In this document: in pieces, positions 1 through 8,725 of the stretch
How positions within the stretch are numbered: position 1 is the first letter of the stretch
Layout: every line of letters starts with the position of its first letter
From: Nitrosopumilus ureiphilus
GTDB taxonomy: Archaea > Thermoproteota > Nitrososphaeria > Nitrososphaerales > Nitrosopumilaceae
DNA: 64,000 nt
Direction of reading: 5' to 3'
Assembly (NCBI RefSeq): GCF_013407185.1
Contig: NZ_CP026995.1
Location: 1 to 64,000 of the forward strand
The notes under the pieces: generated by a model
Databases searched by the model: none
What the model was told of the DNA's origin: nothing
Seen by the model: the letters and a program-made list of their open reading frames with translations, nothing else
Position numbers and translations under genes: made by a program

Positions 1-144
1 CTTTTTTAATTATTTTTTTAAGAAAATCTAAAACTAACTAAAAATAATTAATTACAAACTAAACTACAATTATTATTGTATTCTATACTCTCTTAATTTA
101 GATATGAATATGATAGATACATCGGAAATGAAGGTGTGTGAGTA
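1..144. other. AT-rich region upstream of cdc6; possible origin flank
   Basis: These 144 bases are almost pure A/T with T-rich and A-rich tracts and hold no gene. A TATA-like stretch (TTTAGATATG, about 97-106) sits some 40 bases before the cdc6 start. Archaeal origins commonly lie next to cdc6/orc1, so part of an origin could be here or just left of the window. I cannot recognise origin recognition boxes in what is shown, so the origin call is inference only. Confidence 0.3.
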
Positions 145-1350
145 ATGTCTGATCCAATAGATAGATTACTTGATGCAGCTGAATCTGGAAAGTCAATTAT
201 TAAAAATCGAGAAAGCCTTCACTATTCTTACAAACCCCCAATCATTTTACATAGAGAATCTGAATTAGAACAAGTTACACAATCATTACTACCAATTCTA
301 AAACAATCAAGACCGTCAAATCTTTTAGTTTATGGAAAACCTGGAACTGGTAAGACTCTTGTTGTCAGAAGAGTAATTGATAAAATTCAAGAAAGAGTAG
401 AAAAGTCAGATTTTCCAATTAAACTGATTTATACTAATTCTAAAGAAGAGACAACATTATATGGATTATTAGTCAGTCTAGGCAGGCAATTAGGTTTAGA
501 AGAAGATGAATTACCCAACACTGGCCTTGCAATTAGTGAGGTATTCAAAAGACTCCTCAATAAAATAAGAAATGGGAAACTTAATGCAATTTTTGTAATT
601 GATGAAATCGATTATCTTGCCCAATTAGTGGCTAAAACAGGAAAAGATATCCTCTATCAACTTACTAGGGCAAATGAGCGACTTGAAGAAGGAGGTTCTC
701 TAACTTTAGTCGGAATTTCAAATGATCTCACCTTTAAAGAAAAACTAGATCCTAGAGTAATTAGTAGTCTAGGAGAAGAGGAGGTTGTTTTTACAAATTA
801 CAATGTTGAACAAATAAAAAAAATTCTTCAAGAAAGAATTAACGAATCATTTATTGAAAACTCTGTAGATACACATGCACTAAACCTCATTGCTGCTCTT
901 GCAGGCGGAGAACATGGTGATGCACGTAGGGCCATCGATTTACTTCGTGTGGCAGGCGAGCTTGCTGAGCGACAACAATCTGATAAAGTCACTATAGAGC
1001 ATGTTAGAGAAGCCTCTCAAAAAATCGAAGAAAACAAAGAAGAAAAATCTCTAAAATCATTCCCACTACACGAAAAACTGGTCCTTATCGCAATAATGAA
1101 AGCAAATGGCTCTTCTACTGGTGAAATTTACTCTTCATACAAAAATCTCTGTAAGGTAATTGGGAAAGATGAACTAACTCAAAGAAGAATCACACAAATG
1201 CTAAGTGAAATCGAATTATCTGGATTAATCTCTGGAAGATTAATTCATCAAGGAATTCATGGAAGGACAAAAAAATACAAACTTACAATATCGTCTGAAA
1301 TGATAAAAAAGACTTTCAATGATGATTTAACTTTGCAAGACATTGTTTGA
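145..1350 (+). CDS. cdc6: Orc1/Cdc6-type replication initiator ATPase
   Basis: This 401-residue protein is an archaeal Orc1/Cdc6 initiator, which binds origin repeats and loads the MCM helicase. A Walker A motif (GKPGTGKT, about residues 64-71) and a Walker B motif (FVIDEID, about 151-157) are visible. A sensor-2-like AGGEHGDARRAID segment lies near residues 252-264, and a C-terminal winged helix with a QRRITQMLSEIE segment follows. The length fits the family. The ATG start is preceded by a GTGTGTGAG stretch. The gene converges on the PolD small-subunit gene and their 3' ends overlap by 24 bases, a neighbourhood typical of replication genes. Confidence 0.95.
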   Translation: MSDPIDRLLDAAESGKSIIKNRESLHYSYKPPIILHRESELEQVTQSLLPILKQSRPSNLLVYGKPGTGKTLVVRRVIDKIQERVEKSDFPIKLIYTNSKEETTLYGLLVSLGRQLGLEEDELPNTGLAISEVFKRLLNKIRNGKLNAIFVIDEIDYLAQLVAKTGKDILYQLTRANERLEEGGSLTLVGISNDLTFKEKLDPRVISSLGEEEVVFTNYNVEQIKKILQERINESFIENSVDTHALNLIAALAGGEHGDARRAIDLLRVAGELAERQQSDKVTIEHVREASQKIEENKEEKSLKSFPLHEKLVLIAIMKANGSSTGEIYSSYKNLCKVIGKDELTQRRITQMLSEIELSGLISGRLIHQGIHGRTKKYKLTISSEMIKKTFNDDLTLQDIV

Positions 1351-2772
1351 ATTTGAACTATAATTTTCATGAAAGACTTGAAAAGTTTTTAGATTTACCA
1401 TTATAACAATACCTGGATTTGGAGTCATACCAACACTTGCCTGAAATGGTGTCTGTTTTTGCCACGAGCCAGAATTAACTAACAAAATTCCTTTGTACAT
1501 ATCTAATTCTGCCCTATGAACATGACCTACATGAAAAATATCTGGAATGTCTTCAATTACTAAAAGATCTTCCATTTCAGGTGCTATTGGTGTTTGACTA
1601 CCGTAAATAGGACTAAGATGCCTTGCTCTTAGAAGGTGTCTCATTACATTGGTTGGTTTATCATAACTTAGACCTGGAGTAGTCTTTACAATATCATCAA
1701 TACTTTGGCCATGAAACATCATAATTTTAACACCATTCAATGATACCAAGGCTGGATTTCCAACCATCACTACATTTTCTCTTTCCCACAAACCTGAATT
1801 GTATTTTTTTGGAATGGCTGGTTGGGGAAGTGCTCGTCTTCCAGGATCGTGATTGCCTGGCATTATGATAATTTTCACATTTTTTGGAATTTTATCAATC
1901 AAATCTTCTGCTTTTTTTAATTGCTCTTGAATAGTCTGACAAACTAACTCTTTATCCTGATTTGGGTAAATTCCAACTCCGTCCACCACATCACCACCTA
2001 TTAAGACAAAACGAATTTTTCTTGCAACAGGATCGGGACTTGATAACCAAGAAACAAATTCGGAAAATTCCTCCTCCATAAAGTACTTACTTCCAATATG
2101 AAGATCCGATAGAAAAACTGCATACGCTTCAGATTCTGATTTATTTTTAGCCTGATCTGGAATATCTGGCAGAATCAAATCTTTGATAATATATCCAGAA
2201 TTCTTGCCTAAACTAATTCTTGCCATGACAAATTGATCCATCAAAAGAGTATTTGCTGTCTTTTGTAATTCATTGTCAAAAATAATACCCTCAAAAGAGC
2301 CTGACGGGTCTTCTAAAATCAATTTAGTGACATTTCTTTCAGTATTTCGCGTGGTAACAAGACCACATACATAGATATCATCATCAGATTTTGCGGTTTT
2401 TACAGAAGCTGCAGATTTGAGCATTCTTGATTCTGGCCTATCTGAAATTATTCGTTTAAGTTTGTTAAAACGACTAGAAAACAAAGCATTGTAACCTTTT
2501 ACCCCCTCTCCTGATGTTATTTTGCTTGTAGGCTCAGATATTACCTTGATTTCATTTTGTAATGTTAGATCCTCTTTGATTCCTAGATATGTCTCCAAGT
2601 CATCCTGACTAATCTGAAATAATTTCTGTCTAGTTTTCTCTCTTACTATTTCTTTAATTATTCTCTCTAATTTTTTAACATCTACATTTTCTAAGATTTT
2701 AAAAGCATCTGGATGAATCTGGAATCCTTTGTTTAATGCATAGTTTAATGCAAAGGATAATTCCTTTTTCAT
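1327..2772 (-). CDS. polB: DNA polymerase D small subunit (DP1), Mre11-like exonuclease
   Basis: This 481-residue protein is the small subunit of the archaeal D-family replicative polymerase. It supplies the 3'-5' proofreading nuclease and pairs with DP2, which is not in this window. The OB-fold region is around residues 130-200. The calcineurin-like phosphoesterase motifs follow in order: SDLHIGS, GGDVVDG, MPGNHDP, FHGQS and HVGHVHRA, so the metal ligands look intact. The length matches the family. The N-terminal 80 residues are helical, as expected for the part that contacts DP2. Confidence 0.93.
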   Translation of the reverse strand: MKKELSFALNYALNKGFQIHPDAFKILENVDVKKLERIIKEIVREKTRQKLFQISQDDLETYLGIKEDLTLQNEIKVISEPTSKITSGEGVKGYNALFSSRFNKLKRIISDRPESRMLKSAASVKTAKSDDDIYVCGLVTTRNTERNVTKLILEDPSGSFEGIIFDNELQKTANTLLMDQFVMARISLGKNSGYIIKDLILPDIPDQAKNKSESEAYAVFLSDLHIGSKYFMEEEFSEFVSWLSSPDPVARKIRFVLIGGDVVDGVGIYPNQDKELVCQTIQEQLKKAEDLIDKIPKNVKIIIMPGNHDPGRRALPQPAIPKKYNSGLWERENVVMVGNPALVSLNGVKIMMFHGQSIDDIVKTTPGLSYDKPTNVMRHLLRARHLSPIYGSQTPIAPEMEDLLVIEDIPDIFHVGHVHRAELDMYKGILLVNSGSWQKQTPFQASVGMTPNPGIVIMVNLKTFQVFHENYSSNSNNVLQS

Positions 2773-2848
2773 ATCAAAAAATATTATCTGGTTTAATTAA
2801 ATCTGCGCCCACACCAACCCTCAAATATTGTTCGTAATCAATGCCAAT

Positions 2849-3385
2849 ATGAATAAAATTCGAATTATTACATTTTTTATATTTCTAATAATTTTTGCTA
2901 TTGCTTATCAGATTGGCTCGATTTCAACTGTAAGTGATGAAGAAGCTAAAATATTCATGTCTGAATTTGAGGAATTAGTGTTAGATATTGACGCATTTGG
3001 AATCTTTGTACATAACACTACTATTGCATTACCGATGTTTATTCCTGGATTTGGAGTGGCATGGGGAATTTTCTCTGCTTGGTCCACCGGATTTGCTTTT
3101 GCAGCAATTTCTACCACTACTCCAATTCTAGCAGATGTTCCTCCACTTGCAGTTATTTTCTTATCTCCATTTGGATTGATGGAGCTTGTAGCATATTCAT
3201 TAGGGATTTCTAGAAGTTTTATTTTGATTAGAGCAATTACTAAAAAGATTAATCTAACATCATATATCAAACCAACAGCAATAGAAATTGGAATTGTTAT
3301 AGCACTTCTTCTAGCAGGAGGATTTCTTGAATTTTACATGTTAGAATTAGTTCAACAAGAAGGTTTTGAGATGCCTGGGTTCTAA
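2849..3385 (+). CDS. SpoIIM-like (stage II sporulation protein M family) membrane protein
   Basis: This is a small integral membrane protein with about four hydrophobic segments, near residues 5-20, 55-85, 95-120 and 145-165 of the ATG form. The middle holds a FIPGFGVAWG stretch and a PFGLMELVAYSLG stretch, typical of the SpoIIM/DUF95 family. These proteins are widespread in archaea, which do not sporulate, so the true role is unknown. I chose the ATG at 2849 because MNKIRII starts directly before the first membrane helix. A TTG 21 bases upstream is the alternative. Confidence 0.7.
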   Translation: MNKIRIITFFIFLIIFAIAYQIGSISTVSDEEAKIFMSEFEELVLDIDAFGIFVHNTTIALPMFIPGFGVAWGIFSAWSTGFAFAAISTTTPILADVPPLAVIFLSPFGLMELVAYSLGISRSFILIRAITKKINLTSYIKPTAIEIGIVIALLLAGGFLEFYMLELVQQEGFEMPGF

Positions 3386-3470
3386 TTTTTCATATAATCT
3401 ATGGTTTTGCCTAATCAGTCTAAAATAATTTAGTAGCAAATTATAAACCAAATTAAAAGAGAAATTAATC

Positions 3471-4409
3471 ATGAAAACAGTTGTATTTCTATTAGCACTG
3501 CTTGTTATTTCATCAGGATATTTCATCAATGAATCATTTGCTGAAATTTCTGAAAACCAAGCATTTCTTTTAGAAGGATCTGGATTTGCTGTAACTGAAG
3601 AATCAATTAGAGTATCTGAAATTGATCTAGGACTCTCTTCTCAAAAACAAAGTGGAAGTACAATTAATTTTGTAACAGAAGATGGATTTGTCACATTAGA
3701 TAATGAAGAATTTGTAATCTCTAAATTAAATGGAAAATTTTTGCGTCAAGGTCAATATATTAGAATTAATGGAAATATAGAAAGTTCAAACGGATTTGAT
3801 ACTACAATTAGCTTTTTTGGAAGACTAGTTGAAGAAAGCAAAGATGCATCAGTTTATGGATTTACTGGAAGGATTACTACCCCTGATGATAGTTATAAAG
3901 TACTTTACACTACAAAATTATCTACACTTTCAAAAATCGATAAAGTTGCTACAGAAACCAAAAAATCAGATCAGAACACAATTCATATTCTTAAAGGATC
4001 ATCATCACAAACAGTAACAAAATACTTCTCAAAAGATAGAATTTCACTAGAACCAGGTACTACAATTACGTTTGTAAATGATGACATAGTTTCTCATAAA
4101 ATAGTTAGTGGTGCTGGACTTGGAACTCATAGCAGTGTTCTTTCAGGCAAAGTAGTAATCTGTGAACAACAAGATACAAAAGTAAAAGCTGGTTCAAGCT
4201 ACATTCAATCAAATTGTGACTTTACATTAGATGGTCGAATTAATTCAAATGAAATTAAACCTGGAGAATCAATATCAATCAAATTTACCGAAACTGGATT
4301 TTACAGACTATTAGATACTAATTATCCTTGGATGAGGATTGATGGATATGTATTTCCTAGTTCTACTAATTTAGTTTTAGGTACAACTACTAATCAACAA
4401 GGAAATTAA
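3471..4409 (+). CDS. Secreted protein with C-terminal cupredoxin-like domain
   Basis: The 312-residue product begins with a signal peptide (about residues 1-24, ending near SFA). The N-terminal half is beta-rich and unrecognised. The C-terminal half (about 170-300) looks like a plastocyanin-type fold, with a GTTITFVNDD strand, SHKIVSG, and a final TETGFYRLLD...WMRIDGYV segment. One histidine sits in the usual first copper-ligand position, but the canonical Cys-X-X-His ligand cluster is not visible, and the two cysteines could form a disulfide instead. Copper binding is therefore doubtful. The 3' end overlaps cbiE by four bases on the opposite strand. Confidence 0.6.
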   Translation: MKTVVFLLALLVISSGYFINESFAEISENQAFLLEGSGFAVTEESIRVSEIDLGLSSQKQSGSTINFVTEDGFVTLDNEEFVISKLNGKFLRQGQYIRINGNIESSNGFDTTISFFGRLVEESKDASVYGFTGRITTPDDSYKVLYTTKLSTLSKIDKVATETKKSDQNTIHILKGSSSQTVTKYFSKDRISLEPGTTITFVNDDIVSHKIVSGAGLGTHSSVLSGKVVICEQQDTKVKAGSSYIQSNCDFTLDGRINSNEIKPGESISIKFTETGFYRLLDTNYPWMRIDGYVFPSSTNLVLGTTTNQQGN

Positions 4410-5122
4410 TTTTCCCATTGCCATCTATAATTCATATATGAATCCAAACTTGTCTGATTAAACACCATTACAGACAAGTCAGAAAATTCTTTACCTTCCA
4501 AGTCTTTTACAGTTCCTACAAAACTTGTTTCATTTTCAGTTGTTATTGCTTCAAAAACATGAACCTTGATTTTACTAGTATCAAAATTATTTTCTCTAAG
4601 ATAAACGGCAACTTCTGATGGCATAAAATGTTTGTCTGGTTGTTTTAACCATGGTCTTGGAACTAAAATTACACTAAAGCCATCAATCAATGCCTTTTGT
4701 AATTCCAATTTTTTATCTTCAATTGGAGTTGTGACATGCATGGTAATTACTTTGGACTTATCAAGAGGAACTTGAGCTCTTGATGCAGCAACCTGAATGG
4801 AACTAATTCCTGGAATAATTTCCACTTTACCGAAAATTTCAATTAATCTATCCACCACCTCTGATTCTGAAAAATTTACATCACCAGTAAATGGAATCAC
4901 CAATGTTCTATCACCAAGTTTTGGAAGAATTTTTTGATAGGACTCTTCTTGATCATTCATAGTAATTTCGTATATTTCTTTTCCTTCAGTCAGATGTTCT
5001 ATTGTTTTTAACGTGTATTTGTAACCAATAATTACATCACAATTCTGAATAATCTCCTTAACAATTTCAGTTACATATTTTGGAGAACCAGGCCCAACAC
5101 CAACAGCAAAAATTTTTCCCAA
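4406..5122 (-). CDS. cbiE: Cobalt-precorrin-7 (C5)-methyltransferase CbiE
   Basis: This 238-residue SAM-dependent tetrapyrrole methylase shows the N-terminal VGVGPGSPKYVT loop, a central TGDVNFS segment (about 79-85) and VEIIPGISSIQVAA (about 95-109), which together match CbiE of cobalamin synthesis. The CbiT partner is not fused to it as in CobL. CbiT lies about 40 kb away in a cbiT-cbiL-cbiF group. The gene follows the 5125-5616 gene with only two bases between, so the two are probably cotranscribed. Confidence 0.85.
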   Translation of the reverse strand: MGKIFAVGVGPGSPKYVTEIVKEIIQNCDVIIGYKYTLKTIEHLTEGKEIYEITMNDQEESYQKILPKLGDRTLVIPFTGDVNFSESEVVDRLIEIFGKVEIIPGISSIQVAASRAQVPLDKSKVITMHVTTPIEDKKLELQKALIDGFSVILVPRPWLKQPDKHFMPSEVAVYLRENNFDTSKIKVHVFEAITTENETSFVGTVKDLEGKEFSDLSVMVFNQTSLDSYMNYRWQWEN

Positions 5123-5124
5123 TT

Positions 5125-5616
5125 TTACTTTGTAAATTTTTGCCTGTCTTTAATATATTGCACAAAGGGTTCCCAATCCACCTTCATGTATTTCATAGGT
5201 TCTTTAACAGGATATTTCACCCAATCTTGAGCAATTGAATATTGAAATTTCTCTTTCTTCCCATCTTTTTCATATTCTAAAAGTAATGGACTACCCCAAT
5301 CCTTTTCTTCATAACTGATACTGGAAATATCATCAAATGATAATTCAATATTCCTTTCATCTTCTAAATCATTCATTAACTCTTTTTCATCATAGCCATC
5401 ATGACGAATCATTGTATTTTTTGATTTGATAAAATTAACCACCTGTCTTTGAGTAATGGCTTTCCACCAATTCATCTTCGATTCTGTTTTGTGAATAAAC
5501 ATTAGATGTTTATCAGTCAAAATCAGCATTCCTTCTTTTCCACCAATTGAAAAGAATTTTTTAGATTCTCTCCAGACTGAAACTAAATGTGCCTGAATTT
5601 TCTCATCAGGTTGCAT
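5125..5616 (-). CDS. Conserved hypothetical protein, PH/GRAM-like
   Basis: This is a 163-residue soluble protein without a signal peptide. The pattern GKEGMLILTDKHLMFIHK followed by a beta-rich region and SFDDISSISYEE resembles bacterial/archaeal PH or GRAM-like domains, but I do not recognise a specific family. It sits directly upstream of cbiE with a two-base gap, which suggests joint transcription but not necessarily a cobalamin role. Confidence 0.55.
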   Translation of the reverse strand: MQPDEKIQAHLVSVWRESKKFFSIGGKEGMLILTDKHLMFIHKTESKMNWWKAITQRQVVNFIKSKNTMIRHDGYDEKELMNDLEDERNIELSFDDISSISYEEKDWGSPLLLEYEKDGKKEKFQYSIAQDWVKYPVKEPMKYMKVDWEPFVQYIKDRQKFTK

Positions 5617-5689
5617 ATTGATTATTTTATTTGGGGTTGTTAAAAACTAATACAATTAGCTTTTATGTAAGCCGTTTTGAAAAAAAATA

Positions 5690-7240
5690 TTGAATAAAAT
5701 ATTTTTGATAATGACTGTATCTTTATTTTTAACTAGTTTTGGAAGTCAAATATTTGCTCAAACTCCTGAAACTTATGACATAACTAATCCGATAGTTATT
5801 TTAGAATCAAATCTTGGGAAAATTACTATAGAATTTTTCTATGACGATGCACCAAATCATGTTGAAAACTTTATCAAATTATCTTTAAGTGGATATTATG
5901 ATGGAACTCTTTTTCATAGAATAATTCCTGGTTTTATGATTCAAGGTGGTGACCCAAATACCATTGATGGTGACCCAAATACTTGGGGAATAGGAGGTCC
6001 ATCAAAAAGAGTAAATGCAGAATTTAACACAATCAAACATAACCGTGGAATTGTTTCAATGGCGAGATCACAAGATCCAAACAGTGGTGGATCACAGTTT
6101 TTCATAGTTCATAAGGACTCAAACTCTCTTGATGAACAATATACAGTATTTGGTAGAATTGTAACTGAAGAAAGTTTTGAAACACTTGACAAAATTGCAG
6201 CAGTTCAAACAGAATCAAATGACAGACCCATAGATCCTGAACAAGTTAGAATTACAAAAGTTTCAGTAGTCAATAGATCTGATGTTTCAAATATTCTTGA
6301 GCTGCCTGAACCTGAACGTACTCAATCTATTCCAATCTCATCTACTGGTAATCAAAAATATGAAAGTGAAGAACATGAAATAGCATTCAGTGTACCTGAA
6401 GGATGGTTATTACAACAACCTGATAAATCACAACCAAACTCTCCTGATGTAGTTGCAGTGGGACCAAAAAATGGAGAAATTAATCCAGTATTTTCCTTAA
6501 CAGTACAACAAACTAACCAAAGAACTCTTGATGATCTCATTTCTGAAAAAATTGAAACAATTAAGCAAGTAGTTGAATCAGGCAATCTTAACATTATTTC
6601 ACAAGATAAAATTTTGGTAAAAGGAAATGAAGGATATGTAATTGATGCAGAAGGAAACTTTTTTTCCAATGATGAAACATATAAAATAAAATTTAGAGAA
6701 ATTATGGTTTATGGTACTGAAAAATTTTACACTCTTTCATATAGTAATGGAATAAATGAGTTTGATTCCCAACTTCCAAGATTTGAAGAAACAGTTGATT
6801 CTTTTGAAATATTATCTGAATCAAATAAAAATAATCTTTCATCACAATCTAGTGATAATCAAGAGGGAGGTGGATGCTTAATTGCAACTGCGACATATGG
6901 TTCTGAACTTGCACCACAAGTTCAACAACTAAGAGAGCTTAGAGATAATACTATTTTATCAACAGAAACTGGAACTACATTTATGAATACATTCAATCAA
7001 TTCTATTACTCATTTTCACCAATTATTGCAGACTATGAGCGTGAAAACTCTGTTTTTAAAGAAATAGTAAAAATCTCAATTACTCCTATGCTATCTTCAT
7101 TATTTATTCTAAATCATCTAGACATTGATTCTGAAGAAGAGATGTTAGGCTATGGTATAGGAATAATTGTAATGAATTTGGGCATGTACTTTATGGCTCC
7201 TGCAATTATTGTGTATAGTTTGAAAAGAAAATATCTGTAA
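5690..7240 (+). CDS. Exported cyclophilin-type peptidyl-prolyl isomerase with PsbP-like and CFI-box C-terminal regions
   Basis: This 516-residue protein has three parts behind a signal peptide (about 1-23). Residues 30-195 are a cyclophilin with FHRIIPGFMIQGGD and GGSQFFI active-site segments. Residues 220-375 resemble the PsbP/DUF1795 fold (HEIAFSVPEGW and a YTLSYSN strand). After a Ser/Asn-rich linker, GGGCLIATATYGS (about 393-405) is the CFI-box motif, followed by hydrophobic segments near the end. Prolyl isomerases assist folding, so this one should act outside the membrane, perhaps anchored. The TTG start was chosen because it supplies the positive charge of the signal peptide. An ATG at 5711 is the alternative. 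Confidence 0.85.
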   Translation: MNKIFLIMTVSLFLTSFGSQIFAQTPETYDITNPIVILESNLGKITIEFFYDDAPNHVENFIKLSLSGYYDGTLFHRIIPGFMIQGGDPNTIDGDPNTWGIGGPSKRVNAEFNTIKHNRGIVSMARSQDPNSGGSQFFIVHKDSNSLDEQYTVFGRIVTEESFETLDKIAAVQTESNDRPIDPEQVRITKVSVVNRSDVSNILELPEPERTQSIPISSTGNQKYESEEHEIAFSVPEGWLLQQPDKSQPNSPDVVAVGPKNGEINPVFSLTVQQTNQRTLDDLISEKIETIKQVVESGNLNIISQDKILVKGNEGYVIDAEGNFFSNDETYKIKFREIMVYGTEKFYTLSYSNGINEFDSQLPRFEETVDSFEILSESNKNNLSSQSSDNQEGGGCLIATATYGSELAPQVQQLRELRDNTILSTETGTTFMNTFNQFYYSFSPIIADYERENSVFKEIVKISITPMLSSLFILNHLDIDSEEEMLGYGIGIIVMNLGMYFMAPAIIVYSLKRKYL

Positions 7241-7293
7241 ATCCCAGATTTGTATATTTTAATTCAAACAATTTATTAAAATAACTTTTTGAA

Positions 7294-8649
7294 TTACCAA
7301 ACATCATCTACTTCATCAAGCATTTTGTATTCTTTTTCAGGCTCACGTCTCATGAATTTTAGTCTAGAAATATCTCTATCAAAGAAAATATCTGCTGCCC
7401 AATCAAGAAATACTCTAAAACGTTTATCCCACGTGGGTATTTTTGATAAGTAAACATTTCTCCAAAGAAGCCATGCTACAATACCATGAATGTTCATTCC
7501 TAAGAATGAGGCAATTCCAGTTCTTTTTCCAATTATTGCCATCTGGCCTTTTGATTCATAAACAAATTTTGTTTTTTCTTGATTTTTAATTAGAGAATAA
7601 AGATTTTTGGCAGCAACCTTTGCTTGAGCTTCTGCAATTTGGGCAGTAGGTGCAAAAGGTCTTTGAGTCTTAGGATCTAAAAATAATGCACAATCCCCTA
7701 TTGCAAAAACTCCTGGAAAGTCAACCACTTGTAAATTATCATCAACAATAATTTTCCCCTTATCTGTTTTGAATAATGACCTTTTGATTGTATTAACTGG
7801 TGTAACACCGGCAGTCCAAATTACAGTTTTTGATTGGATAGAACTTACCATTGAATCATCAATTGTATCTTTGTTAACATCCAATCTCTTAATCATTACT
7901 TCGTCTCCATTAAAACTCGTTACAGCTGTCTGAAGCTTAATCTCAACTCCATGTCCCATTAATTTTTCTTGTGCAAACTTTGCAAGACTTTCACTAAAAC
8001 CAGGCAAAATATTTGGCAATGCTTCTAAAACAATTACACGAATGTCTTCTCGTTTGATATTTGGATAATATTTTCTCACATCCAAAAGAAGATCCATTAA
8101 TTCTCCTGCTGTTTCTATTCCTGCAAAACCTCCACCTACAATAACAAATGTTAGGAAACTTTTCTTTAAAATTGGATTAGTTTCATTTTCAGCTTGCTCA
8201 AGCATATCAATAATTCTATTTCTTACAAGAACTGCATCATTGAGTGTTTTCATTTGATATGCATTCTTTTCAAGATCACTCATTCCAAAAAAGTTGGTTT
8301 CACTACCTAATGCAACTACTAAAAAATCATAATGAATTGAAACTCCTCTTTTGTCTCTACTTCCCCATAAATTTACAATCTTTCCATACGGATCAATGTT
8401 TTTGATTCTACCTTCATAAAAAACTGCCTTTTTTGTAATTGTTCGAATTGGCATTACAATATGTCTAGTTTCAATCATTCCAGATGCTACCTGAGGTAGC
8501 ATTGGTGTAAACAGCAAGAAATTATCCTCGCTGACTAAAACAATCTCAATTTCTGAATCATTCTTAAAATACCCCTCCAATCTTCTCGTGCATTCTATTC
8601 CTGCAAAACCTCCACCTACAATAACAATTTTTTTCTTATTTCGAGCCAT
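7294..8649 (-). CDS. ndh: Type II NADH dehydrogenase (NDH-2), FAD-dependent
   Basis: This 451-residue flavoprotein oxidises NADH and passes electrons to quinone without pumping protons. Two identical glycine-rich motifs, IVGGGFAGIE near residue 10 and VIVGGGFAGIE near residue 170, bind FAD and NADH. The FAD-closing motif GVFAIGDCA lies near 312. The C-terminal part has a hydrophobic HGIVAWLLWRNVYLS segment that would attach the enzyme to the membrane. The length fits the family. The two dinucleotide motifs are encoded by an exact 35-base repeat. The enzyme lies alone between unrelated genes. Confidence 0.88.
   Translation of the reverse strand: MARNKKKIVIVGGGFAGIECTRRLEGYFKNDSEIEIVLVSEDNFLLFTPMLPQVASGMIETRHIVMPIRTITKKAVFYEGRIKNIDPYGKIVNLWGSRDKRGVSIHYDFLVVALGSETNFFGMSDLEKNAYQMKTLNDAVLVRNRIIDMLEQAENETNPILKKSFLTFVIVGGGFAGIETAGELMDLLLDVRKYYPNIKREDIRVIVLEALPNILPGFSESLAKFAQEKLMGHGVEIKLQTAVTSFNGDEVMIKRLDVNKDTIDDSMVSSIQSKTVIWTAGVTPVNTIKRSLFKTDKGKIIVDDNLQVVDFPGVFAIGDCALFLDPKTQRPFAPTAQIAEAQAKVAAKNLYSLIKNQEKTKFVYESKGQMAIIGKRTGIASFLGMNIHGIVAWLLWRNVYLSKIPTWDKRFRVFLDWAADIFFDRDISRLKFMRREPEKEYKMLDEVDDVW
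8113..8147 (-). repeat. 35-bp exact direct repeat within ndh, copy 1 (NADH motif)
   Basis: Bases 8113-8147 are identical to 8593-8627, exactly 480 bases apart and in the same reading frame. Both copies encode the VIVGGGFAGIE dinucleotide-binding loop. Confidence 0.9.
8593..8627 (-). repeat. 35-bp exact direct repeat within ndh, copy 2 (FAD motif)
   Basis: This copy encodes the N-terminal FAD-binding loop. It matches 8113-8147 base for base. Confidence 0.9.
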
Positions 8650-8725
8650 TTACCTGTACCCACAAAATTACTGAATATATCCTATGAGATCAATATTTGA
8701 AATAATATTATTATTCATAAAATTT

